Positions 33,741 through 42,840 are shown, counted from the first letter of the stretch. The stretch: DNA of 56,840 bases from Kluyvera georgiana ATCC 51603 (GCF_001654985.1 NZ_LXEU01000044.1:1-56840); one strand, 5' to 3'. Notes: generated by a model not told the origin, from the sequence alone. Numbers and translations: made by a program.

Positions 33741-34042
33741 CGTTTCTGAAGGGTAAGAAAATGCATCAGTAAACGGATAGACCGCAGCCGAAAGGCAAAG
33801 CAGCAGTCATGATGCTGCCCCGAGTCGCCATTGAGCGAGCCTGTGTAGCGATGGGTAAGGGTTCATAGATCAAAACTAGCTCCGGTAGAGCAGCGCGAAA
33901 GCCAGACGCGCACCGGTTATCAGCGGCGATAGAGCGACAGCACCTCAAGGGCATGAGCGTGGCCACTACGTCAGTGTGGTTTGATATAATTATTGGTATG
34001 CCGTAGTCTAAAAGTTAATAGCGATTTATATGAGTAACTAGG
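33741..34042. other. late leader region without a convincing gene
   Basis: About 300 bp between tR' and the small membrane gene. It contains tRNA-like word fragments (GGTTC, GGTAGAGCA) but in the wrong order for a tRNA. An untranslated late leader or a phage sRNA could lie here. No open frame is supported. Confidence 0.45.
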
Positions 34043-34204
34043 ATGCTATTCTTTTTTGAAAGCACATGGCCTATTTTATCAGTCCTTGTCTTAGCTTTAG
34101 CTATGATTGCTTACGGGTTGCAACGAAAAATGATAATGATAATTCTAATTTTCATCGCAGTTGTGATTCTGATTGCAGGCGCACTATTTTTTAATATCGA
34201 TTAG
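34043..34204 (+). CDS. small two-helix membrane protein
   Basis: A 53-residue, very hydrophobic protein read from the gap: two transmembrane segments (about 9-25 and 30-50) separated by a short basic turn QRK. The ribosome site is weak (GAG 8 nt upstream). It lies upstream of the holin and has its own terminator 36 bp after the stop. It might be a second holin, an antiholin or lysogenic cargo. Confidence 0.5.
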   Translation: MLFFFESTWPILSVLVLALAMIAYGLQRKMIMIILIFIAVVILIAGALFFNID

Positions 34205-34239
34205 CAACACCGCTGCATCAACATCATCCATAACATATC

Positions 34240-34268
34240 AGGCCTGCTCCTCTGAGTGGGCCTTTTTT
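34240..34268 (+). terminator. terminator after the small membrane gene
   Basis: AGGCCTGCTC (34240-34249) pairs with GAGTGGGCCT (34254-34263, two wobble pairs), loop CTCT, followed by TTTTTT. Under Q control it would be read through into the lysis genes. Confidence 0.75.
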
Positions 34269-34377
34269 ATTTCAGGCTCCGGGAAAACTCCCCGACGTAT
34301 GTTGTTGTTAAATCAGCCCGAGAGCCTGAACCCCTTTAAAACACACAGCACCATCCGAAATATCCGGAGGTGAGGCT

Positions 34378-34647
34378 ATGACCAGAATGAGCACAATTTA
34401 CAGCAGACTTTCATATGGGACGGGAACCGCGTTGACTGGCTGCGGTGTCTCTGCAAAGGCCCATGCCGAAATAACTAAAGAGGTATCGTGGATGCTTGCC
34501 GACAAAGTAGCCGGACTCGGTTTAAGTGACTGGGCAATTATTGTCGGTATCGCATGCACCGTTATCACCTGCGGCGTGAACTGGTATTTCCGCTGGAAAG
34601 AACGGGAGGACCGACGTAATGGCTATGCCACCAAAGCTGAGGAATAG
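34378..34647 (+). CDS. phage holin
   Basis: An 89-residue holin that would trigger lysis timing. One long hydrophobic segment (about 48-68, [20 protein letters not shown]) follows an amphipathic N-terminus; the tail [11 protein letters not shown] is basic, as in lambdoid class II/III holins. AGGAGGTGAGG-like site (GGAGG) before ATG 34378; an ATG three codons later could give the usual dual-start pair. It overlaps the endolysin gene by 29 bp. Confidence 0.82.
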   Translation: MTRMSTIYSRLSYGTGTALTGCGVSAKAHAEITKEVSWMLADKVAGLGLSDWAIIVGIACTVITCGVNWYFRWKEREDRRNGYATKAEE

Positions 34648-35191
34648 TGTTATTACGGCTGTACCTCTTGGCGCTATCGCTATTGCTTCCGCGCTTATCA
34701 CTGGCCCAACTGGTAACGATGGACTGGAAGGGGTTCGCTACAATCCCTATCAGGATATTGTCGGGGTCTGGACGGTATGCTGGGGCCATACAGGCAAAGA
34801 CATTATCCTCGGCAAGACTTACACCAAAGCAGAGTGTCAGGTGCTACTGGATAAAGACCTGAACGCCGTCGCGCGCCAGATTAACCCGTATATTAACGTT
34901 CCTATCCCAGAAACCACGCGCGGTGCGCTTTACTCGTTCGTTTACAACGTCGGCGCTGGAAATTTCAAAACCTCCACACTGCTACGTAAAATCAACCAGG
35001 GCGATACCAAAGGCGCATGTGATCAACTGCGTCGCTGGATTTACGCCGGGAAGAAAAAATGGGTGGGGTTGATGACCCGCCGCGAGATTGAACGAGAAGT
35101 TTGCCAGTGGGGTGAGAAGCCCCAAAAGCTTAGTGATGGGCTTGGGCCACTAACCCCAGGAACACCAGCAACGGTTCCGGGAGTATTCTGA
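34619..35191 (+). CDS. SAR-type endolysin (GH24 lysozyme)
   Basis: A 190-residue muramidase. The catalytic triad E-x8-D-x5-T is Glu37, Asp46, Thr52, followed by CWGHTG. The N-terminal uncharged helix (about 10-30, [19 protein letters not shown]) acts as a signal-arrest-release anchor in this family, so export by Sec and activation on membrane depolarisation are expected. GGGAGG precedes ATG 34619. It lies between holin and spanins. Confidence 0.92.
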   Translation: MAMPPKLRNSVITAVPLGAIAIASALITGPTGNDGLEGVRYNPYQDIVGVWTVCWGHTGKDIILGKTYTKAECQVLLDKDLNAVARQINPYINVPIPETTRGALYSFVYNVGAGNFKTSTLLRKINQGDTKGACDQLRRWIYAGKKKWVGLMTRREIEREVCQWGEKPQKLSDGLGPLTPGTPATVPGVF

Positions 35192-35727
35192 TGAAACCCA
35201 ACAAAATTGCGATAGCCGCGATTCTACTTGTGGTCGTCGTAATCATCATCGCGGTGCTCTGTGTGATGCTGGCGCGCAGCAATGCGGCACTGGCCACGTC
35301 CGAGAGTGACAACCGGGTGCTGCGCAGCGACAACGCACTACAGGCGACGGTGATAACTACCCAGGCGTTCAACTTCAACCGTTTTAACCAGGTAGCAGAA
35401 AACGCCAGCCGACTCAACTCGCTGATTGATGCTGGTACCGAAAAGACCGTCATCGAATACCGGGAGATTCTCCGACGTGAAAAAACCTGTGATCTGCCTG
35501 TTCCTGCTGATATCGCTGGCGGGTTGCTCGAATACGCGCACCGTTTACGTACCAGCGCCATGCACACCGATACCAACAGACCTGACTCAGCCGATGATCG
35601 TGCCGCTGCCGCCAGCCCAATGACGTATTGCCAAGCTGTTTTGTGGATTAAGCCGCTGCTGGGAGTGATTGAGAAGGGCAATAATAATTTCGCGGGTATA
35701 CGTCAAATCGAGCAGGATAGAAAATGA
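35191..35727 (+). CDS. Rz-like inner-membrane spanin
   Basis: A 178-residue i-spanin with one N-terminal transmembrane helix (about 7-27) and a periplasmic coiled-coil region (LARSNAALATSESDNRVLRSDN). It works with the lipoprotein encoded inside it to fuse inner and outer membranes at lysis. Its ATG overlaps the endolysin stop by 1 bp. Confidence 0.85.
   Translation: MKPNKIAIAAILLVVVVIIIAVLCVMLARSNAALATSESDNRVLRSDNALQATVITTQAFNFNRFNQVAENASRLNSLIDAGTEKTVIEYREILRREKTCDLPVPADIAGGLLEYAHRLRTSAMHTDTNRPDSADDRAAAASPMTYCQAVLWIKPLLGVIEKGNNNFAGIRQIEQDRK
35477..35623 (+). CDS. Rz1-like outer-membrane spanin lipoprotein, nested in Rz
   Basis: A 48-residue lipoprotein precursor encoded in the +1 frame entirely inside the Rz gene. 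The signal peptide ends in the lipobox LAGC (KKPVICLFLLISLAGC), and the mature part is proline-rich (VYVPAPCTPIPTDL). The start is GTG 35477. Full nesting is the lambda-type arrangement. Confidence 0.85.
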   Translation: MKKPVICLFLLISLAGCSNTRTVYVPAPCTPIPTDLTQPMIVPLPPAQ

Positions 35728-35869
35728 ATCGTAACTCTATTTGCAGATAAATCACGGAATAAATTTATATGTGAATAGCATGAACTGCGAAGTAGAGCGG
35801 AAAAGAAGTTATCAGCATAAATGATAAGTATGCACTGCGATGACTAAGGTTGATCGCAGTGCAACCAAA

Positions 35870-36385
35870 TCAGCGATTGGAAGGATGAACTCGAGCGTTT
35901 AGAATTGCGCAAAAGCCATCATATGGGATTCCTACGTCATGAATAAAATCTTTTCTGATTGGTAAGAACTCATTAAGCATACGCTGATAAATTGCTATGC
36001 GTGGGGAATGAGAGTTTTTTACAATGTTTTGAGTACTAAAACGGTCAAGTAATTTGAACATTCTTGTAATACTTGCGTACTCACTTTCATTGTTCCAGTC
36101 GAATCCACTGAAAATCACATCGTGCTTGTAATTGAAATTGCTAACATCTTTTAGTAATTTTTCTTTTTGAATGTCAGTCAAATTTTCGTATGTATATTGT
36201 AATAAGCCGAACATATCTAGGACATCACATACGAAAGTAACTTCAGGTGGGGTTGGTGCACCCGTTGACAAATCTTGATAAGCCCACTCGATGGCCCAGT
36301 AGTTTCCAGTATCGATTGCTGTTCGAATTATTTCAGGGTTATAGCTGTTCTCAATACCTAACTTTTCATAAATATCGCACATCAT
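35870..36385 (-). CDS. YfbU-like protein with out-of-frame N-terminus
   Basis: A 171-residue protein whose C-terminal part (IFSGFDWNNESEYASITRMF, IYQRMLNEFLP) matches the YfbU family, of unknown function though linked to cell death in E. coli. The first residues MMCDIYEKLGIE correspond to an internal family stretch (LMLCDIY...). The missing 12 codons lie upstream in another frame with a perfect ribosome site (see the separate entry), so either a 1-bp deletion or reinitiation is involved. It is AT-rich, leftward, and sits between the lysis and packaging genes, a cargo position. Confidence 0.75.
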   Translation of the reverse strand: MMCDIYEKLGIENSYNPEIIRTAIDTGNYWAIEWAYQDLSTGAPTPPEVTFVCDVLDMFGLLQYTYENLTDIQKEKLLKDVSNFNYKHDVIFSGFDWNNESEYASITRMFKLLDRFSTQNIVKNSHSPRIAIYQRMLNEFLPIRKDFIHDVGIPYDGFCAILNARVHPSNR

Positions 36386-36420
36386 AAGGATTGTAACTTT
36401 TCTGCTTGTGAGTAGCTCAT
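36382..36420 (-). pseudogene. displaced N-terminal fragment of the YfbU-like gene
   Basis: ATG 36420 has AAGGA 7 nt upstream and reads MSYSQAEKLQSL then TGA at 36384-36382. This is the expected YfbU-family N-terminus, one nucleotide out of register with the main frame. The stop overlaps the ATG at 36385-36383. Confidence 0.7.
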
Positions 36421-36552
36421 ATTAGTTTCCTTTTAAGGGCTGAATCGAAGAAAAGATATTGGGTTTTTTTCTCGATAATCAATGAAAATCACCATATTTA
36501 TTGTCATTACCATGGGCAGACCATCGTAGTGGCATTAGTTAGGGAGACTGTT

Positions 36553-37194
36553 ATGGCGACGCTTAAAGACCTTTCCAGTCAGTTAAGGCAGTTGCAGAAG
36601 CAGATACCGTTTGCGACTGCCCAGGCGATGACTAAAGTTGTTCGCCAGATTGAGTCAGCCCAAAGAACAGCATTTGAGCGGCATCTGGATAATCCAACAC
36701 CTTTTACAGTTAAATCGGTAGGGTCGGTTGGTGCCAGAAAAAACAACCTTCGTGCAAAGGTGTTTGTTCGTGATACTGCTGCTGGTTACCTTGAACCCTT
36801 CGAGTTCGGCGGAGAGCACAAGCTTAATGGTAGTGCTTTGCTTAACCCGAAAGACATAAAGCTCAATAAATACGGCAATCTACCGCGTAATAAGCTCTCT
36901 CAGCTTAAAGCAAAGCCAAACGTATTTATTGGTGACGTTGGCGGCGTGAATGCCGTGTGGCAGCGAAAAAAGCCCAAAACCAAAAAAGCGAAGAAGCGGG
37001 CAAAGCGTTCTCCGAACGGCACGCGCAGGGATAAGATTAAGCAACCTGCACCAAAATTGCTCATTCGGTTTGGTGACGCTCTTCCGGTTAAACCAACGCT
37101 CGGCTATATGGACAGAGCAAACACCATGGCCAACGCATTATTACCCTCAGCGCTGCACCAGGCGATTGCTGAGGCGATTAGCTCGGCCAGATAG
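36553..37194 (+). CDS. phage morphogenesis-like protein of unknown role
   Basis: A 213-residue, strongly basic protein (KKPKTKKAKKRAKR near 145-160). The start at 36553 follows AGGGAGA. The N-terminal pattern (LRQLQKQIPFATAQAMTKVVRQI) resembles minor tail/tail-completion proteins such as lambda gpZ and HK97 gp10, but position before terminase is unusual for those. Could be a tail-completion protein displaced by mosaicism. Confidence 0.6.
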   Translation: MATLKDLSSQLRQLQKQIPFATAQAMTKVVRQIESAQRTAFERHLDNPTPFTVKSVGSVGARKNNLRAKVFVRDTAAGYLEPFEFGGEHKLNGSALLNPKDIKLNKYGNLPRNKLSQLKAKPNVFIGDVGGVNAVWQRKKPKTKKAKKRAKRSPNGTRRDKIKQPAPKLLIRFGDALPVKPTLGYMDRANTMANALLPSALHQAIAEAISSAR

Positions 37195-37285
37195 CCCCCC
37201 AGGGGTTTTGGGTCCTTCCTGAGCCTTTTGTAAGGCACGGGCATTGCGCGCCGCGGTGTTTTCCTAGCTACAACTTTCAGATTTG

Positions 37286-37433
37286 TGTCCCATGTCCCAC
37301 CTCTGGCGATCATTACGGACACCTCGCCAGCTCTGGCTATTCCAGTTTATTCCAGTGGGACATTCTGGTGGGACATGGCAAAAATGTCCCAGGCGAATGT
37401 CCCACCCCAGAAAATGTCCCAGGTGATGTCCCA
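37286..37433. repeat. TGTCCCA heptamer array, candidate cosB/terminase-binding region
   Basis: Eight perfect copies of TGTCCCA: direct at 37286, 37293, 37385, 37398, 37415 and 37427, inverted (TGGGACA) at 37356 and 37369. Four copies fall in the 49 bp before the terminase start, and the last overlaps the ATG. Lambda places cos and the gpNu1-binding R elements at this same point of the genome. Confidence 0.85.
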
Positions 37434-38002
37434 TGACAACGATGAACCAGAGTCAGTACGCACAACATTCAGGTGTGGATCGCAAAACAATTGGCCGGTG
37501 GATTAAAGCTGGGCGCTTCATTGTGATGGACGGAGACCTGATTGACGTAGAGGCCAGCGATGCGGCATTGAAGAAAAACCGCGATGGCAAAGACCCGCGC
37601 GCCTCGAACGCGAAGAAAAAGAAAACTCCCGTCGTCAGCGATAACGATGATGACGGTGATGAAATCAATAAAACTGTCCGCCAGATAATGCTCACTGAAG
37701 GGGAAGATCTTTCGAGAGAGGAAGCGGGACGTATCCGCGAGAATTACATGGCCCTGCAGGCAAAGCTGCAGTATGAAAAAGACAGCGGCCAGCTTATTGA
37801 GCTGACAGCAGCCGAGGAGGTTTTATTCAACGCCTTTCGCCAACAGCGTGATGCCTGGCTTAACTGGCCGTCCAGGGTGGCGCCGCTAATGGCTGCTGAT
37901 CTGGATGTACCGGCGGACAGGATGACAGAGGTGCTGATTGAACATGTCCACAAACACATCTCAGTCCTCGGAGAGCCAGAGTTTAACCCGGCAGAAGATT
38001 GA
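37433..38002 (+). CDS. terminase small subunit, Nu1/DUF1441-like
   Basis: A 189-residue DNA-recognition subunit of the packaging motor. The N-terminal winged helix (SQYAQHSGVDRKTIGRWIKAG) would read the cos region; a Lys/Asp-rich linker and a helical C-terminus for binding the large subunit follow. ATG 37433 overlaps the last TGTCCCA repeat, and an ATG at 37442 is possible. It overlaps the large subunit gene out of frame by 59 bp. Confidence 0.85.
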   Translation: MTTMNQSQYAQHSGVDRKTIGRWIKAGRFIVMDGDLIDVEASDAALKKNRDGKDPRASNAKKKKTPVVSDNDDDGDEINKTVRQIMLTEGEDLSREEAGRIRENYMALQAKLQYEKDSGQLIELTAAEEVLFNAFRQQRDAWLNWPSRVAPLMAADLDVPADRMTEVLIEHVHKHISVLGEPEFNPAED

Positions 38003-40067
38003 GCGTCTTGAATTAAGCGTCCGCAAAGGCTGGACACCCCCGCCGCGTATCAGTGTGCCGCAGTGGGCAGATGACTATCGTAAGCTGGCAAAAGAGGCTG
38101 GGAGCACTTCGGGAAACTGGGAAACATCGACGGTAGAAATTGCCCGCGGACCGATGCTTGCCGCGACGGAGTCCGGGGTTCATATCATCACTGTAATGTG
38201 CTGCACCCAGTTGATGAAGACAGCACTGCTGGAAAACCTTTTTGGCTATTTTGCCCACCTCGATCCTTGTCCGATACTGCTGCTGCAGCCGAAAGAAGAA
38301 GCCGCTGAACAGTTTTCGAAAGAGCGTATTAGCCCGCTGGTAAGGGTGACGCCGGTACTGCGTAAAATCATCGGTGATTCGAAACAGAAAAGCTCGAAAG
38401 AAACCATTCTTTACAAGGCATTCACTGGCGGATTTCTGGCGCTGGCGGGTGCTGGTAGCCCTGATAACCTTGCGCGTCGTCCGATTCGTGTCCTGCTGGC
38501 GGATGAAGTGGACAAGTACCCGATAACCCGCGAAGGCGATCCTATTGCGCTGGCCGAAGAGCGTACAGCGACATTTGGCCTGACCTGGCTGTCTGTGCGC
38601 GCCTGTTCGCCGACGGTGGAGGATGAGAGCCGCATTGCTGACAGCTACGCCGACTCCGATCAGCGCCGGGCATCTGTAGTTTGCCCGCACTGTGGCCACC
38701 GCCAGTTCCCCGACTTTTTCAAACACGTTCAGTGGCCGAAAGAGGGGGATAAACACCTGACTAAATCGGCGATGCTCTATTGCGAATGCTGTGGTAGTGG
38801 CTGGTCCGAAGGACAGCGCCTCAGAGCTCTGCACACTATCCGATGGCATCAGACGCGCCCATTTGAGTGCTGCGGGGAGCGGCATTCACCGCTGATGGAT
38901 TATGACCTTGCCTGGCGGGCGGCAGACGAGGGCAGCGTTGAAAAGGTCTGGCAATGGTCAGAGTCGGAGCGGCATGCGGTCTATCGGGCAATCTGCCCCT
39001 CCTGTGGAAAGGAGGCAGTCGATAACCACCACGCGGGGTACCAGGCATCCAAGCTTTTCAGCCCCTGGCAAAAAGATAAGCCGTCGGATATTGCGAAAAA
39101 ATATATCGATGCGAAGGGCGATCCGGATAAGGAACAGGCGTGGTGGAATACCCAGATGGGGCTTCCGCACCGGCCTAACCATGGGAAACAGCTCCCTGTT
39201 GATGTTCTGCTGGCGCGCCGGGAAATATTTCCGGCCGTCGTTCCGGACGGAGTGGCATTGTTAACGGCTGGAGTTGATACCCAGGACGATCGCTTCGAAA
39301 TTACGATCACCGGCTGGGGGAGAGATGAAGAATCGTGGTCGGTCGCGCATGACGTTATTTATGGTGACCTTGAGACGGAAGAACCCTGGAAGCGACTGGA
39401 TGCATACCTGAAACAGATCTGGCGACGTGGTGACGGGCGCGGCCTGAATATCATGGCAACGTGCATGGACTCCGGCGGCCACCATACGCAGAAGGTATAC
39501 GAATTCGCCAAAGAGCGCCTTGGCCGTCGTGTCTGGGCAATTAAGGGGGAGTCTGCGCAGGGGGGCAAACGCAATCCTGTCTGGCCGACCAAACGACCAT
39601 CATCGAAAAGCAAAGCCAGTTTCCGCCCTGTCATTCTGGGTGTTAACTCAGCAAAAGACGTGATACGCGGTCGCCTGCATCTTGAGCCACCCAAACCTGG
39701 TGCCGCCGCTGCGGGTTATATGCATTTCCCTGATGATCGCGATCTCGGGTACTTCAATCAGCTGCTGGCGGAGCGACTGGTTTACAAAGTCATTTCCGGG
39801 CAGAGGTACAGTATCTGGGAAGCAATACCAGGACGTGCTAACGAGGCGCTTGACTGCCTCGTTTACAGCTATGCCGCGCTGTGCGGTCTCAAACATATGG
39901 GGTTAAAACTCAACGTCCGGGCCGCCAACCTCGAAGCCGATCCGGATAAGTTCCTGCCAGCGCCAGTTGGACAGGAAGAAAAAATCAATTACGAGCTGCC
40001 GGGTGCGGTTATTGAAGAACCAACGCCGGTCAAACGTAAGCGAATATCGCAACTCCTGCCGAAATAA
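37944..40067 (+). CDS. terminase large subunit, GpA family
   Basis: A 707-residue packaging ATPase and cos-cutting nuclease of the lambda gpA type. The N-terminal ATPase has a degenerate Walker A (TQLMKTALLENL) and Walker B VLLADEVDKYP; two zinc-like cysteine pairs are seen (VCPHCGH, CECCGSG; CPSCGK). The C-terminal nuclease begins near TAGVDTQDDRFEI. ATG 37944 is preferred over TTG 37938. Confidence 0.95.
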   Translation: MSTNTSQSSESQSLTRQKIERLELSVRKGWTPPPRISVPQWADDYRKLAKEAGSTSGNWETSTVEIARGPMLAATESGVHIITVMCCTQLMKTALLENLFGYFAHLDPCPILLLQPKEEAAEQFSKERISPLVRVTPVLRKIIGDSKQKSSKETILYKAFTGGFLALAGAGSPDNLARRPIRVLLADEVDKYPITREGDPIALAEERTATFGLTWLSVRACSPTVEDESRIADSYADSDQRRASVVCPHCGHRQFPDFFKHVQWPKEGDKHLTKSAMLYCECCGSGWSEGQRLRALHTIRWHQTRPFECCGERHSPLMDYDLAWRAADEGSVEKVWQWSESERHAVYRAICPSCGKEAVDNHHAGYQASKLFSPWQKDKPSDIAKKYIDAKGDPDKEQAWWNTQMGLPHRPNHGKQLPVDVLLARREIFPAVVPDGVALLTAGVDTQDDRFEITITGWGRDEESWSVAHDVIYGDLETEEPWKRLDAYLKQIWRRGDGRGLNIMATCMDSGGHHTQKVYEFAKERLGRRVWAIKGESAQGGKRNPVWPTKRPSSKSKASFRPVILGVNSAKDVIRGRLHLEPPKPGAAAAGYMHFPDDRDLGYFNQLLAERLVYKVISGQRYSIWEAIPGRANEALDCLVYSYAALCGLKHMGLKLNVRAANLEADPDKFLPAPVGQEEKINYELPGAVIEEPTPVKRKRISQLLPK

Positions 40068-40075
40068 GGAAAATC

Positions 40076-40339
40076 ATGTTCAACCGGAACACCAGCCTGC
40101 TTGCTGGCGCAATGACTGACGATCAGCTCAGAGATGCACTTGCGAAAGCTCAGCAGGCGTACATTGATTTAGCAACCGGGAGCCACGGTGTTTCGTTTTC
40201 CTATACGCAGGGAGACGGGACACGATCAGTGTCCTATCAGCAAAGCACCCTGGCTGATCTGCTGGCCCTGATTCAACTTCTGCAGGCGCAACTGGGGATT
40301 ATCTCTCGTCCCCGGAAACCAGCGAGGTTTAGATTCTGA
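40076..40339 (+). CDS. gpW-like head-tail joining protein
   Basis: An 87-residue protein containing the gpW pattern (MTDDQLRDALAKAQQAYIDLATG... VSFSYTQGDG). It seals the filled head below the portal and prepares tail attachment. AAGGA precedes the ATG at 40076; an internal ATG at residue 13 gives the lambda-like length. It lies between terminase and portal as in lambda. Confidence 0.85.
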   Translation: MFNRNTSLLAGAMTDDQLRDALAKAQQAYIDLATGSHGVSFSYTQGDGTRSVSYQQSTLADLLALIQLLQAQLGIISRPRKPARFRF

Positions 40340-41976
40340 TGAATAAAGTACAGATACTGGGCTCTGATGGGCAGCCGTTGCGACAGCAGCGTCCCTCTAT
40401 GCTGGTGGGGGGGAGCCGCGTACCTTATGACGCAGCTGACTCTTTCAGCGATCAACTGGCGAACTGGCAACCCGCGCTGTGGTCCCCGGACAATGAAATT
40501 AACATTTACCGGGATCGCATCGTGTCCCGCGCACGCGATCTGGTCCGTAATGACGGCTGGGCAAACGGTGCGGTCACACGTCTGCTGGATAATGCGGTTG
40601 GTGCCAACTTCCGCCCCATCATGAAACCCGATTACCGTGTTCTCAGAATGATCACCGGAAACAAGGCGTTTGATGCGTCCTGGGCGGAAGAGTACGGAAA
40701 AGCACTGGACGGGCACTGGCGGACCTGGAGTAACGATCCTGGCCGGTATTGTGATGTTGAACGAAAACTCACCGTGTCGCAGATGTTACGCCTGGGATTT
40801 CGTCATAAGCTTATTGACGGGGATGCTCTGGCCATTCTCCAGTACAGAACTGACAGGCTTGGTCCCGGAAGAGGGCGTTACGCCACCACGGTACAGATTG
40901 TCGATCCTGACCGCCTCAGTAATCCTCAGCAGAATTTCGATATGCCAAATGTCCGTGGTGGCGTTGAAATTGATGCGGACGGTGCGCCGGTTGCTTACCA
41001 CATCAGGGAGGCCCATATCGGTGACTGGTGGAGCGGGGCTAAAACCATGACGTGGCAGCGTATCCCGCGTGAAACTGACTGGGGCCGCCCGCATGTGGTT
41101 CACGATTTTGATCATGAGCGTGGCGCGCAGCACCGCGGTAACGGCATCCTGACTCCGGTTATTCAGCGTCTGAAAATGCTGGTGAAGTATGACCAGAGTG
41201 AGCTTGAGGCAGCAATTCTTAATGCCATCTTTGCCGCTTACATTGAGTCACCCTATGACCCTGCGATGGTTCAGTCTGCCCTGGGCGAGACCTATGACGA
41301 GTCGGAGTTAGGCACTTATCAGGACGGGCGTGTTGAGTTCCATAACGATCGGCGTCTGACACTTCAGAATGGTGCCCGAATGCCCATTCTTTATCCTGGT
41401 GAGAAAATCACGACGGTTAACGCGGCGCGGCCCTACAGCAATTTTGAAGTCTTCGAATCTGCTGTTCTCCGTAATTTTTCTTCAGGAACAGGGTTGTCCC
41501 CACAGCAGGTCACTCAGGACTGGTCTGACGTTAACTACAGTTCTGCACGCTCCTCGTTGCTGGAGGCATGGAAAACACTGACTCGCCGCCGGGACGATTT
41601 TTCTACCGGCTTCGCTCAGCCCATTCTCACCGCCTTTGTTGAAGAAGTTCACGACAATGAGGATTTACCCCTGCCCGCAGGCGCACCTGATTTTGTTGAC
41701 GCCAGAGCCGCGTATTCTCGCGCGCGCTGGATGGGGCCAGGGCGCGGCTGGGTGGATCCGGTTGCAGAGAAAAAAGGCGCCATTCTTGGTCTGGATGCCG
41801 GACTTTCCACCCTCGAGATTGAGGTGGGTGAAAACGTCGGTGAAGACTGGGAAGAAGTGCTTGATCAGCGCCAGAGAGAAATTGAGTCATGTCTTAAACG
41901 CGGATTACCGCTTCCGAGCTGGGCACAGGCTGACCAGTTTGCGAGCCAGACCATTACCGATCCGGAGGAAAAGTGA
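40339..41976 (+). CDS. portal protein, lambda gpB family
   Basis: A 545-residue protein that forms the dodecameric DNA gate of the capsid. Family features include the N-terminal RDIVSRARDLVRNDGWANGAV region and the C-terminal clip and crown regions. Its length matches lambda gpB (533). It overlaps the protease gene by 4 bp (GTGA). Confidence 0.93.
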   Translation: MNKVQILGSDGQPLRQQRPSMLVGGSRVPYDAADSFSDQLANWQPALWSPDNEINIYRDRIVSRARDLVRNDGWANGAVTRLLDNAVGANFRPIMKPDYRVLRMITGNKAFDASWAEEYGKALDGHWRTWSNDPGRYCDVERKLTVSQMLRLGFRHKLIDGDALAILQYRTDRLGPGRGRYATTVQIVDPDRLSNPQQNFDMPNVRGGVEIDADGAPVAYHIREAHIGDWWSGAKTMTWQRIPRETDWGRPHVVHDFDHERGAQHRGNGILTPVIQRLKMLVKYDQSELEAAILNAIFAAYIESPYDPAMVQSALGETYDESELGTYQDGRVEFHNDRRLTLQNGARMPILYPGEKITTVNAARPYSNFEVFESAVLRNFSSGTGLSPQQVTQDWSDVNYSSARSSLLEAWKTLTRRRDDFSTGFAQPILTAFVEEVHDNEDLPLPAGAPDFVDARAAYSRARWMGPGRGWVDPVAEKKGAILGLDAGLSTLEIEVGENVGEDWEEVLDQRQREIESCLKRGLPLPSWAQADQFASQTITDPEEK

Positions 41977-42839
41977 ATCTACCCCATCTGGCCCAGCGAT
42001 TATTTAACACCCCGCTGGCGCTGCACCCGAGTAAAGCCGAAGTCATCATGGCATCCGTAATGGACCGATTTGGTATCAGTAAAATCGAATCTTCTCTTGC
42101 CATGGAGGATGACTGGTACGGATATGACGATAACCGGGGACGTGAATCCCGTAGTGATCCGGGTTATGACAATGTGCTGGGTGTCGCCGTCATCCCGATA
42201 TGCGGAACGCTGGTGCAAAAACTGGGCAGTCTGCGTCCGTACAGTGGAATGACAGGGTATGACGGCATTCGTCAGGCGTTTCTTACTGCGATGGAAGATC
42301 CCGACATTTCGGGCATTTGCCTGGATATCGACTCACCCGGCGGCGAGGTCGCTGGATGCTTCGATCTGGTTGATGTCATTTACGGCTCCCGGGGGAAAAA
42401 GCCTATCCATGCCATTCTGACGGAAAGCGCTTATTCCGCTGCGTATGCCATTGCCAGTGCAGCGGACCGGATTTCTGTTCCGCGCACCGGCGGAGTGGGT
42501 TCTGTGGGTGTGATCACCATGCACCTTGACTGGACGCAGCGGATTAAAGATGACGGTCTTAAAGTTACGATCATCACCTATGGATCCCGCAAGGCTGAAG
42601 GTTCGCCGCTGAGAGAGTTGTCAGATGAAGCGCTGGCCGCCATCCAGCAGGACATTAACACCATGGGCGAATTGTTTGTGAACACTGTTGCCAGAAACCG
42701 GGGGATTAGCGCAAAGGTTATAAAAAGTACCCAGGCCGCCTGTTTTATGGCTGCTGATGGCGTTGAAATTGGACTGGCTGATGAGGTGTGTCCTCCTGAC
42801 GCTGCGTTCAAAAACTTACTTGAAAAAACAGGAGCCTGA
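41973..42839 (+). CDS. S49-family capsid maturation protease
   Basis: A 288-residue SppA-like protease, like lambda gpC. Ser155 (ESAYSAAY) and Lys207 (YGSRKAEG) form the likely Ser-Lys dyad, and DIDSPGG (118-124) forms the oxyanion region. The start is GTG 41973 after CGGAGG. In lambda the protease and scaffold are nested; here the scaffold is a separate gene directly downstream, starting 1 bp after the stop. Confidence 0.92.
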   Translation: MNLPHLAQRLFNTPLALHPSKAEVIMASVMDRFGISKIESSLAMEDDWYGYDDNRGRESRSDPGYDNVLGVAVIPICGTLVQKLGSLRPYSGMTGYDGIRQAFLTAMEDPDISGICLDIDSPGGEVAGCFDLVDVIYGSRGKKPIHAILTESAYSAAYAIASAADRISVPRTGGVGSVGVITMHLDWTQRIKDDGLKVTIITYGSRKAEGSPLRELSDEALAAIQQDINTMGELFVNTVARNRGISAKVIKSTQAACFMAADGVEIGLADEVCPPDAAFKNLLEKTGA

Positions 42840-42840
42840 A

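Noticed and set aside
33820..33935. tRNA-like fragments (GGTTCATAG, GGTAGAGCA) downstream of Q, where lambdoid phages often carry tRNA genes
   Set aside because: The T-arm-like word precedes the D-arm-like word and no acceptor stem or CCA-side pairing can be drawn.
37286..37433. TGTCCCA array read as a CRISPR
   Set aside because: The repeats are 7 bp, in both orientations and with irregular short spacing, unlike any CRISPR array.
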